From contig JAIXPU010000103.1 in assembly GCA_027486075.1 (NCBI GenBank), positions 1 to 14,304 on the forward strand: a stretch of DNA of 14,304 nucleotides, read 5' to 3'. Below the pieces are notes generated by a model. The model searched no databases and was not told where the DNA came from. It saw only the letters and a program-made list of their open reading frames with translations. This document shows positions 1 through 7,172 of the stretch, piece after piece. Each line of letters begins with the position of its first letter. The stretch's first letter is position 1. Both the position numbers and the translations under genes were made by a program. The stretch comes from Streptomycetaceae bacterium. Lineage in GTDB: Bacteria; Actinomycetota; Actinomycetes; Nanopelagicales; Nanopelagicaceae.

Positions 1-53
1 ACAATTAATACGATGATAAGTAAGCGACCGCGGTTGTCGCCGCCGTAGCGCAC
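1..53 (-). CDS. mreC: MreC rod-shape protein, N-terminal fragment (runs off the window)
   Basis: Only the first 17 codons are present. They start at a GTG at 53-51 and read VRYGGDNRGRLLIIVLIV: a short Arg-containing cytoplasmic head running into a hydrophobic stretch. That fits the N-terminus of MreC, a bitopic membrane protein that links MreB filaments to the periplasmic elongation machinery. An in-frame TAA three codons upstream rules out an earlier start. The gene follows mreB by 10 nt in the same orientation, the usual mreB-mreC order. No good Shine-Dalgarno is visible. The identification rests mainly on position and on the start of the membrane segment, because the diagnostic coiled coil and beta domains lie outside the window. 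Confidence 0.65.
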   Translation of the reverse strand, partial: MRYGGDNRGRLLIIVLI

Positions 54-63
54 TTGGGCTTAC

Positions 64-1095
64 CTATCGACGAGGCTCGGAGATCAAAACCTTTTCAAGG
101 GCTTCAAACTCTTCAATGCACTTACCTGAGCCTTCAACAACTGCATCAAGTGGGCGATCTGCAATATGGATTGGCATACCAGTCTCTTTGCGAAGTCTTT
201 CATCAAGACCCTTAAGAAGTGCTCCTCCACCAGTAAGAACGATTCCACGATCCATAAGATCTGATGAAAGTTCTGGTGGACACTTATCAAGAGTTGCCTT
301 AACTGCATTAACAATCTGATTAACAGGCTCTTCCAGCGCTTTGCGGATTTCGGCAGCTGTTACAACGATTGTCTTTGGAAGACCTGTTGCCAAGTCGCGA
401 CCACGAATTTCAGCGTCGTTCTCACCTTGTAGTGGGTAAGCAGAACCAATAGCCATCTTGATTTCTTCAGCGGTGCGTTCTCCGAGAAGCAGTGAATACT
501 CGCGCTTGGTCCAGTTAATAATTGATTGATCAAGCTCATCGCCACCAATACGGATTGAGAGCGCTGTAACGATTCCACCGAGTGAAATCACAGCTACTTC
601 GGTAGTACCGCCACCAATATCAACCACCATGTTTCCAGTTGGTTCGTGGATTGGAAGACCTGCACCGATCGCTGCAGCCATTGGTTCTTCAATGATATAA
701 ACCTTTCGTGCACCTGCTGCATATCCCGCATCCTTAACAGCGCGTTGTTCAACGCCAGTAATACCGGATGGAACGCAAACAACGATACGTGGCTTTGCCA
801 GATAGCTACGGCGATGAACTTTCTGAATAAAGTAACGGAGCATGCGCTCGGTAGTGTCGAAGTCTGCAATAACACCATCTTTAAGTGGGCGAATAGCAAC
901 GATGTTTCCTGGCGTACGGCCAATCATCTTTTTAGCTTCGAGTCCAACTGCAAGAATTCCGCCAGTGTCTTGGTTGACTGCAACCACGGATGGCTCATTA
1001 AGAACGATGCCACGACCTCGTACATAGACGAGCGTATTTGCAGTACCTAGATCAACGGCCATATCGCGGCCAATGAAGGACATTCTGTTAGACAT
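64..1095 (-). CDS. mreB: Rod shape-determining protein MreB (bacterial actin)
   Basis: This is an actin-fold ATPase that forms membrane-bound filaments and guides lateral wall synthesis with MreC, MreD, RodA and PBP2. The 343-residue length is normal. Visible actin-family motifs are the phosphate-1 loop DLGTANT (residues 15-21), IIEEPMAAAIG with the catalytic Glu region (134-144), the phosphate-2 loop VVDIGGGTTEV (157-167) and the adenosine motif GIVLTGGGALLKGL (284-297). An N-terminal MSNRMSFIGRD segment could supply membrane contact. The ATG at 1095-1093 directly abuts the ndk stop (TAAATG) and is preceded by GAGGGG at 1107-1102, 6 nt away, which favours this start over the Met at residue 5. 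The SD lies inside the end of ndk, so the two genes are probably translationally coupled. mreC follows. Confidence 0.97.
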   Translation of the reverse strand: MSNRMSFIGRDMAVDLGTANTLVYVRGRGIVLNEPSVVAVNQDTGGILAVGLEAKKMIGRTPGNIVAIRPLKDGVIADFDTTERMLRYFIQKVHRRSYLAKPRIVVCVPSGITGVEQRAVKDAGYAAGARKVYIIEEPMAAAIGAGLPIHEPTGNMVVDIGGGTTEVAVISLGGIVTALSIRIGGDELDQSIINWTKREYSLLLGERTAEEIKMAIGSAYPLQGENDAEIRGRDLATGLPKTIVVTAAEIRKALEEPVNQIVNAVKATLDKCPPELSSDLMDRGIVLTGGGALLKGLDERLRKETGMPIHIADRPLDAVVEGSGKCIEEFEALEKVLISEPRR

Positions 1096-1518
1096 TTATT
1101 TCCCCTCGAAGAAGATTGCTATTTCACGAGCTGCAGATTCTGGTGAATCAGAGCCGTGAACAATGTTTTGTACAACTTTGGTTCCTTGATCGCGAGCGAG
1201 ATCTCCGCGGATGGTGCCAGGGGCAGCCACGGTCGGATCTGTAACTCCAGCGAGTGAACGGAAACCTTCAATCACTCGATTGCCTTCAGCGACAATCGCA
1301 ACAATCGGACCAGACATCATGAACTCAACGAGTGGTTCAAAGAATGGCTTGCCCTGATGTTCTGCATAATGCTTTTCAAGGAGCGCACGATCTGCTTGCA
1401 ACATACGAAGCGCAGAAATTTTGTAACCCTTTGCCTCGATGCGAGCAATGACTTCGCCAACCAAACCGCGTGCAACGCCATCTGGCTTAACTAGGACGAG
1501 TGTCTTTTCTGTGCTCAC
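1096..1518 (-). CDS. ndk: Nucleoside diphosphate kinase
   Basis: This cytoplasmic enzyme transfers the gamma phosphate of ATP to nucleoside diphosphates through a phospho-histidine and keeps NTP and dNTP pools balanced. The 140-residue length is typical. The N-terminal KTLVLVKPDGVARGLVG, the GTIRGD segment (residues 101-106) and the active-site motif NIVHGSDS (118-125, catalytic His121) are all present. The start is GTG at 1518-1516; an in-frame TAG four codons upstream excludes an earlier start. There is no SD in front of it. A TAGACT hexamer sits 6 nt upstream, which suggests a leaderless transcript. The preceding DUF4233 gene ends 12 nt upstream in the same reading frame, and mreB starts right after the ndk stop. 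The folC-DUF4233-ndk order is typical of actinobacteria. Confidence 0.97.
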   Translation of the reverse strand: MSTEKTLVLVKPDGVARGLVGEVIARIEAKGYKISALRMLQADRALLEKHYAEHQGKPFFEPLVEFMMSGPIVAIVAEGNRVIEGFRSLAGVTDPTVAAPGTIRGDLARDQGTKVVQNIVHGSDSPESAAREIAIFFEGK

Positions 1519-1524
1519 TGGTGC

Positions 1525-1530
1525 AGTCTA
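1525..1530 (-). promoter_or_regulatory. Candidate leaderless -10 element for ndk
   Basis: On the minus strand the hexamer TAGACT (TANNNT form) is followed by six bases, GCACCA, and then the GTG of ndk. This spacing would place the transcription start at or next to the start codon. The absence of any SD before ndk agrees. The hexamer overlaps the tandem stop codons that end the upstream gene. No convincing -35 was seen. Confidence 0.4.
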
Positions 1531-1866
1531 TTAGGGGTTTGGAGTCTGCGAAGCCATGAGCGCTGCCCGAGCCGCCTCACCCTTGCGACCGACCACGATG
1601 GCTGCAATCCAGAGTCCTCCAAAAAGCAGCCCCACAATGGCCATGGAAGGCACGACAACGGCATAGCCAATCATCAAAAGTTGCAGGAGCGATCCCAAAA
1701 TCCAACCTATACGCTTCTTGAGAAGTCCAGGGGTGAGAAGCATTAAAATTGCAATGACCGCTCCGGCAATAATCGCTGAGGGTTCCTGGTTATCTTTTGC
1801 AAGCAACATTGCAAAGCCCATAATGAAAACTTCCATGGTGAGTACAGCTGATGCCAACATGCGCAT
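1531..1866 (-). CDS. DUF4233 family small integral membrane protein
   Basis: This 111-residue protein is almost entirely hydrophobic. It has about four predicted membrane segments (roughly residues 4-24, 28-47, 54-72 and 75-93) and a short basic cytoplasmic tail. Its size, hydrophobicity and location between folC and ndk match the DUF4233 family, which is conserved at this site in actinobacteria and has no established function. The ATG at 1866-1864 overlaps the folC stop by one base (TAATG) and has an AGGAG-type SD about 8 nt upstream, so translation is likely coupled to folC. A second ATG two codons later is an alternative start. Family assignment rests on context plus topology and was not searched. 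Confidence 0.8.
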   Translation of the reverse strand: MRMLASAVLTMEVFIMGFAMLLAKDNQEPSAIIAGAVIAILMLLTPGLLKKRIGWILGSLLQLLMIGYAVVVPSMAIVGLLFGGLWIAAIVVGRKGEAARAALMASQTPNP

Positions 1867-3224
1867 TAGATGGTCTCCTTTGCAAACTTCTTTCGAATTA
1901 TCGTGCGTGATTCTCCCACCGAAACAACTGAGCCGGTAATTAAAATTCCGATGGTTTCATCACTCAAGGGTCTAACGCAGTCTTTGACCGCTTTATCAAT
2001 TGCCTCGGTGAGCGTTGGCGCCGAGAAGGTGCGATCACTACCAAAAATTTCAGCGGACATCTTTTCGAGCTCGGTGACCTTCATGGCGCGCGGTGATGAG
2101 TTAGCCGTCACGATAATCGAATCCATTACCTGTTCTAGCTCAAGGAGAATCCCCCGGACATCCTTGTCGCCCATGGGGGCGAAGATTCCAATCACTTCAT
2201 CAAAGGTGAATTCGCTCTGAATCGTCTCAGCAATTGCAGCAGCTCCATGAGGGTTATGCGCTGCATCGATGATGATGGTTGGGTCGCGATGCAGTACTTC
2301 GCAGCGACCTGGTGATCTCACATTGGCAAAACCAGTCCGTACCGCTTCAATATCTAAATCCTGATCGCCGAAGAATGCTTCAACCGCAACGAGCGCTGCT
2401 GCTGCGTTAGAGGCTTGATGCTTTCCGTGTAGCGGAATGAAGATATCTGGGTAGATCTCCTTCACTCCTTGAATTGTGACCAGTTGTCCACCCACTGCCA
2501 CGGCGCGAGAGAGGACTGAGTACTCAACGCCTTCGCGTGCGATATCAGCACCTACTAAAGCTGCTTGCTTCAACAACTCGACAGCGCTCTCTGGTTCTTG
2601 GTGGGCCATAACAACAAAGCCACCTTCTTTGATAATGCCCGCCTTGGTTTGCGCAATTTCAGTCAAGGTCTCACCTAAATATTCAGTGTGATCCAAGCCA
2701 ATTGGCATAATCATTGAAACATCGGCGGCGACTACGTTAGTGGCATCCCATTGGCCACCCATGCCTACTTCGATAATTCCGACATCAATTGGGTGCTCTG
2801 CAAAAGCTACAAAGGCAAGCGCGGTGATTGCTTCGAAGAATGAAATCGGATGTTCAAACTTTGCATCCATTAAATCTAAATACGCGGCGATATCGTTGTA
2901 GGCAAAGATTGCTGCACCGGCTTCGATGGGTTCGCCATTAATAGCGATGCGCTCTAAGAAACTTTCTAAGTGAGGGCTGGTAAATCTGCCTGTGCGCAAC
3001 CCCATCTCAAAGAGGAGTGAATCAACCATGCGCGAAGTTGAAGTCTTTCCGTTGGTGCCGCCAATGTGAATTGTTGGATACGTCAGTTGAGGTGAACCCA
3101 AGATATCGACTAGCGCTGCAATTCTTTCAAGAGTTGGCTCGATACGAGTCTCTGGCCATCGCTTAAGCAGGGCTTCTTCAATCGCGTTGATACGCGCTTG
3201 GTCATCTGCTGAAATATGTGCCAT
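1866..3224 (-). CDS. folC: Bifunctional folylpolyglutamate synthase / dihydrofolate synthase
   Basis: This is a Mur-ligase-fold enzyme that joins dihydropteroate to glutamate and/or extends the polyglutamate tail of folates, using ATP and an acyl-phosphate intermediate. The 452-residue length is normal. The P-loop is GGTNGKTST (residues 55-63). Further motifs are GMGGQWDATN (154-163), the metal and ligase motif GLDHTEYLG (176-184), KAGIIK with the lysine that is carbamylated in some relatives (194-199), the H-Q-x-x-N motif near 269-273 and the C-domain motif DAAHNPHG (320-327). The ATG at 3224-3222 directly abuts the valS stop (TAAATG) with no clear SD, which suggests translational coupling. 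DUF4233 overlaps its stop codon. Whether it performs both reactions cannot be told from sequence alone. Confidence 0.95.
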   Translation of the reverse strand: MAHISADDQARINAIEEALLKRWPETRIEPTLERIAALVDILGSPQLTYPTIHIGGTNGKTSTSRMVDSLLFEMGLRTGRFTSPHLESFLERIAINGEPIEAGAAIFAYNDIAAYLDLMDAKFEHPISFFEAITALAFVAFAEHPIDVGIIEVGMGGQWDATNVVAADVSMIMPIGLDHTEYLGETLTEIAQTKAGIIKEGGFVVMAHQEPESAVELLKQAALVGADIAREGVEYSVLSRAVAVGGQLVTIQGVKEIYPDIFIPLHGKHQASNAAAALVAVEAFFGDQDLDIEAVRTGFANVRSPGRCEVLHRDPTIIIDAAHNPHGAAAIAETIQSEFTFDEVIGIFAPMGDKDVRGILLELEQVMDSIIVTANSSPRAMKVTELEKMSAEIFGSDRTFSAPTLTEAIDKAVKDCVRPLSDETIGILITGSVVSVGESRTIIRKKFAKETI

Positions 3225-5804
3225 TTACTTAAGCGCTGCAAGTTGCGCAGTGATGCGCTCGATATCGGCTGTTGTCACAGCGAGGCGCTCTTTGATTTCT
3301 ACAACAACTGCAGCGGGCGCCTTTGCCATAAATCCTTCATTGCCCAACTTCACTTCAGCAGTCTTAAGATCTTTCTGCGCTATTGCTAAATCTTTCTCAA
3401 GGCGCGCACGTTCTGCAACCACATCGACAGTTCCAGATAAATCAAGCTCGACCTTCATGGCGCCGATTTCTACAGATGCGCTCGGTGTGAAATCTGTGAG
3501 CTCTAGCTTGAGCAAGAAAGCCATCGCCGATGAATAAGCAGTCACATCGGCAGGGGCGATGATTCGTCCAGGAATCTTCTGACTTGGCTTAACGCCTTGA
3601 TCATTTCGGAAGCGGCGAACTTCAGTGATGATCTTCTGGAGTTCACCGATAAGAGTCTCTGACTTCTTATCAATATGCGCTGCATCGGCAATTGGCCAAG
3701 CAGCAGTGACGAGTGTTTCTTTGCCGGTGAGCGTTGTCCAAAGAGCTTCAGTAATAAATGGCATCACTGGATGAAGTAGGCGGAAGAGTGTGTCGAGAAC
3801 ATGCCCCAGCACGCGTTGTGAGGCAGCGGCATCCCCTGAGGCAAAAGCCTCCTTAGAGAGTTCGAGGTACCAATCGCAGAGATCATCCCAAGCAAAGTGA
3901 TAGATAGTTTCGCAGGCGCGCGCAAATTCGTAGCTTTCAAGAAGCGCCGTGTATTCGGTCGTTGTCTCGCTTAAGCGCGAAAGAATCCACGCATCGATGG
4001 CAGAGAGTGAACTCTGCGCAGGAAGCGGACCTTCAGTGGTTGCACCATTCATCATGGCAAATCGAGTTGCATTCCAGAGCTTGGTAGCAAAGTTACGCGA
4101 ACCGGCAATCCAATCTTCAGCAAGTGCCTGATCTTTTCCTGGATTAGAGCCGCGCGCCAGGGTGAAGCGCAACGCATCTGCTCCGTACTTATCAATGAAT
4201 TCAAGTGGATCTACAACGTTGCCACGAGATTTAGACATCTTCTTGCCGAATTGATCGCGTACAAGTCCGTGTAGAACGATGGTGTGGAACGGTGGAACGC
4301 CATCCATTGCGAATAGGCCAAAGAGCATCATGCGCGCTACCCAGAAGAACAAGATGTCGTAGCCTGTAACAAGAACGCTGGTTGGATAAAACTTCTTTAC
4401 ATCGGCGCTCTCATTAGGCCAACCTAGAGTCGAGAATGGCCAGAGGGCGGATGAAAACCAGGTATCGAGAACATCTGGATCTTGCGTGTAACCAGCTGGC
4501 GCACTTTCGCCAGGCCCAACAACTACTACTTCGTCATTTGGTCCATACCAAACTGGAATGCGGTGTCCCCACCAAAGTTGGCGAGAGATGCACCAGTCGT
4601 GCATGTTATCTACCCACTCAAAATAACGTGGTGCTAACTCTGCAGGTTCAATCTTTACGCGACCATCGCGAACTGCATCGCCAGCAGCTTTCGCAAGAGG
4701 TGCAACCTTCACAAACCATTGCTTAGATAAACGTGGTTCCACAGTTGTATCGCAACGTGAACAGTGTCCAACTGCGTGGATGTATGGGCGCTTTTCAGCA
4801 ACGATACGGCCCATCTCTTTTAGCTTTGCGACAACAGCAATTCGGGCCTCAAATCGATCCATGCCATCGAATTCAGTACCAGTGCCATCCATGACACCGT
4901 GCTCATTCATGATGACAACGAAAGGCACGTTATGTCGCATCGCCATCTCAAAGTCATTTGGATCATGAGCCGCAGTTACCTTGACGGCTCCTGTTCCAAA
5001 ATCTGGATCAACTAATTCATCAGCGATGATTGGAATCATGCGGTTAACCAAAGGCAAGAGAACTTCGGTACCAATCATGTGCTTGTAGCGAGGATCATCA
5101 GGATGAACTGCTACAGCGCCATCACCCATCATGGTTTCAGCGCGAGTAGTTGCAACAACGATGCTGGCATCTCCATCGCCGTAGCGAACCTGAACAAATT
5201 CGCCCTCATCGTCCTGGTGTTCAACTTCAATATCTGAGAGCGCAGTAAGGCACCGCGGACACCAATTGATGATGCGTTCGGCGCGATAGATAAGGCCTTG
5301 ATCAAAGAGTTTCTTAAAGATAGTTAAGACTGCCTGAGAAAGATTCTCATCCATTGTGAACGCTTCGCGTGACCAGTCAACAGAATCTCCCAGGCGCTTC
5401 ATCTGCCCAAGAATCTGTCCGCCTGATTCGGCTTTCCATTCCCAAACTTTCTTCACGAAATCTTCGCGCCCTAGATCATGGCGAGATAAACCCTTAGCCG
5501 CTAATTGTTTTTCAACAACGTTCTGTGTTGCGATTCCAGCGTGGTCCATTCCTGGAAGCCAGAGAGCTTCAAAGCCTTGCATGCGCTTGAGGCGAGTTAA
5601 ACAATCCTGCAAAGTTTGGTCTAGCGCATGGCCGATATGAAGGTTGCCGGTGACATTCGGTGGTGGAATGACGATTGTGAATGGCTCTTTAGAGGAGTTT
5701 GCATCTGCTGTGAAATAACCAGCGTCTATCCATTTTTTGTAGAGCGGTGCTTCGATATCGCCAGGAACAAATGACGATGCTAGCTCGCGCTGATTGGAAG
5801 ACAT
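3225..5804 (-). CDS. valS: Valyl-tRNA synthetase
   Basis: This class Ia synthetase charges tRNA-Val and hydrolyses misacylated Thr-tRNA-Val. The order of parts is complete: the HIGH motif as GNLHIGHA (residues 53-60), the CP1 editing domain (about 190-350) with VATTRAETMMGDGAVAVHPDD-like chemistry, Cys pairs near 182-185 and 348-351, the KMSKS loop as KKMSKSRGN (521-529), the anticodon-binding domain (about 600-750) and a C-terminal coiled coil (about 797-859) that ends at the stop. The 859-residue length is normal. The ATG at 5804-5802 has no SD but lies 7 nt downstream of TAGAAT, a strong -10 match, so a leaderless transcript from the clpX-valS gap is likely. folC follows with abutting stop and start codons. 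Confidence 0.98.
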   Translation of the reverse strand: MSSNQRELASSFVPGDIEAPLYKKWIDAGYFTADANSSKEPFTIVIPPPNVTGNLHIGHALDQTLQDCLTRLKRMQGFEALWLPGMDHAGIATQNVVEKQLAAKGLSRHDLGREDFVKKVWEWKAESGGQILGQMKRLGDSVDWSREAFTMDENLSQAVLTIFKKLFDQGLIYRAERIINWCPRCLTALSDIEVEHQDDEGEFVQVRYGDGDASIVVATTRAETMMGDGAVAVHPDDPRYKHMIGTEVLLPLVNRMIPIIADELVDPDFGTGAVKVTAAHDPNDFEMAMRHNVPFVVIMNEHGVMDGTGTEFDGMDRFEARIAVVAKLKEMGRIVAEKRPYIHAVGHCSRCDTTVEPRLSKQWFVKVAPLAKAAGDAVRDGRVKIEPAELAPRYFEWVDNMHDWCISRQLWWGHRIPVWYGPNDEVVVVGPGESAPAGYTQDPDVLDTWFSSALWPFSTLGWPNESADVKKFYPTSVLVTGYDILFFWVARMMLFGLFAMDGVPPFHTIVLHGLVRDQFGKKMSKSRGNVVDPLEFIDKYGADALRFTLARGSNPGKDQALAEDWIAGSRNFATKLWNATRFAMMNGATTEGPLPAQSSLSAIDAWILSRLSETTTEYTALLESYEFARACETIYHFAWDDLCDWYLELSKEAFASGDAAASQRVLGHVLDTLFRLLHPVMPFITEALWTTLTGKETLVTAAWPIADAAHIDKKSETLIGELQKIITEVRRFRNDQGVKPSQKIPGRIIAPADVTAYSSAMAFLLKLELTDFTPSASVEIGAMKVELDLSGTVDVVAERARLEKDLAIAQKDLKTAEVKLGNEGFMAKAPAAVVVEIKERLAVTTADIERITAQLAALK

Positions 5805-5811
5805 AGAGCGG

Positions 5812-5817
5812 ATTCTA
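5812..5817 (-). promoter_or_regulatory. Candidate leaderless -10 element for valS
   Basis: TAGAAT (five of six bases of TATAAT) reads on the minus strand in the 22-nt gap after clpX. Seven bases (CCGCTCT) separate it from the valS ATG. No SD is present, so the initiating transcript probably begins at or next to the ATG. A -35 match at 17-nt spacing is poor (AGAAAA). Confidence 0.5.
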
Positions 5818-5826
5818 GTTTACTTT

Positions 5827-7125
5827 TTAAGCGCTTTTCTCCTCGGAGGACTTCTCGCGACGAGAAGCGCGCTTAGGAATATCACCAGTTCGATTGACCA
5901 AGGTTGGCGCTGCACCTTCTTCGATGCAAGCCTTCTCGATTACTACCTTTGCAACATCAGTGCGGCTAGGTACGTCATACATCACGCTAAGGAGCACTGA
6001 TTCCATGATTGCGCGCAATCCGCGCGCACCAGTACCGCGCTTGAGAGCAAGATCTGCAATTGCATCAAGGGATTCTGGCGTAAATTCAAGTTCAACATCA
6101 TCAAGATCAAAGAGCTTCTGATACTGCTTAACGAGAGCGTTCTTTGGCTCAGTCAGAATCTGCATTAACGCTGGCTTATCTAATTGCTCAACGCTAGTGA
6201 GAACTGGCAAGCGACCAATAAATTCAGGAATCATGCCGAACTTAAGGAGATCTTCAGGCATGACATCGGCGAAGATATCTCTGCGATTCTTATCTTCTGC
6301 AGTCTGAAGTTCTGCGCCAAAACCAACGCCCGATGAACCGCTGCGTGCTTCAATGATTTTATCGAGACCAGCAAATGCGCCACCAACAATAAAGAGCACA
6401 TTAGTTGTATCAATCTGAATAAATTCCTGATGTGGGTGCTTACGTCCACCCTGTGGAGGAACAGATGCAACAGTTCCTTCGATAATCTTCAAAAGCGCTT
6501 GCTGAACGCCCTCACCTGAAACGTCGCGAGTGATGGAAGGGTTCTCAGATTTACGGGCCACCTTATCGATTTCATCGATATAAATAATTCCTGTTTCAGC
6601 TTTCTTCACATCGTAATCTGCTGCCTGCAAGAGCTTGAGAAGAATGTTTTCAACGTCTTCACCGACATATCCCGCTTCGGTAAGCGCTGTTGCATCTGCG
6701 ATTGCAAATGGAACATTGAGCATGCGCGCCAGAGTCTGCGCCATCAAGGTCTTGCCGCAGCCCGTTGGTCCAAGGAGAAGAATGTTTGACTTAGCCAGTT
6801 CAATGCCATCTTCGCCGCGAGAGTCGCCAGATTGCACGCGCTTGTAATGGTTGTAGACAGCGACAGAGAGAGACTTCTTCGCACGATCTTGGCCGATGAC
6901 ATATTGGTCGAGAAATTCAAAGATTGCTTGTGGCTTTGGGAGTTCACTTAAACCAAGGGATGCCGCCTCGGAGAGTTCTTCAACGATGATCTCGTTACAA
7001 AGTTCAATACATTCATCGCAGATATAGACGCCAGGTCCGGCTATAAGTTTCTTTACTTGCTTCTGGGTCTTGCCGCAGAAAGAACATTTGAGAAGGTCGT
7101 TCGCTTCACCGATACGTGTAGACAT
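5827..7125 (-). CDS. clpX: ATP-dependent Clp protease ATP-binding subunit ClpX
   Basis: This is the hexameric AAA+ unfoldase that delivers substrates to the ClpP1P2 peptidase encoded a little upstream. The 432-residue protein is intact. It has an N-terminal C4 zinc-binding domain (Cys14, 17, 36 and 39), Walker A GPTGCGKT (119-126), pore loop GYVG (152-155), Walker B IIYIDEID (180-187), the RKH pore loop (228-230), a ClpP-docking IGF-type loop written VGFGA (267-271), the FIGR arginine-finger region (about 302-305) and sensor 2 GARGLR (366-371). The charged C-terminal tail is low in complexity. The ATG at 7125-7123 lacks an SD; TATCCT ends 6 nt before it, suggesting leaderless transcription independent of the clpP promoter. 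An MFS gene separates it from clpP2. Confidence 0.98.
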   Translation of the reverse strand: MSTRIGEANDLLKCSFCGKTQKQVKKLIAGPGVYICDECIELCNEIIVEELSEAASLGLSELPKPQAIFEFLDQYVIGQDRAKKSLSVAVYNHYKRVQSGDSRGEDGIELAKSNILLLGPTGCGKTLMAQTLARMLNVPFAIADATALTEAGYVGEDVENILLKLLQAADYDVKKAETGIIYIDEIDKVARKSENPSITRDVSGEGVQQALLKIIEGTVASVPPQGGRKHPHQEFIQIDTTNVLFIVGGAFAGLDKIIEARSGSSGVGFGAELQTAEDKNRRDIFADVMPEDLLKFGMIPEFIGRLPVLTSVEQLDKPALMQILTEPKNALVKQYQKLFDLDDVELEFTPESLDAIADLALKRGTGARGLRAIMESVLLSVMYDVPSRTDVAKVVIEKACIEEGAAPTLVNRTGDIPKRASRREKSSEEKSA

Positions 7126-7131
7126 GGGTAA

Positions 7132-7137
7132 AGGATA
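7132..7137 (-). promoter_or_regulatory. Candidate leaderless -10 element for clpX
   Basis: TATCCT on the minus strand ends exactly six bases (TTACCC) before the clpX ATG. That is the spacing expected when the transcript starts at the A of the start codon. There is no purine-rich SD in the 47-nt gap after the MFS stop. The -35 region at 16-18 nt is weak. Confidence 0.45.
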
Positions 7138-7172
7138 GTTTTTGCGCCCAACAAATGTGCTCTAAATCTGCC

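Noticed and set aside
842..1050. Plus-strand frames opposite the mreB 5' region
   Set aside because: They are antisense to conserved actin-fold codons, with no start signals or recognisable domains.
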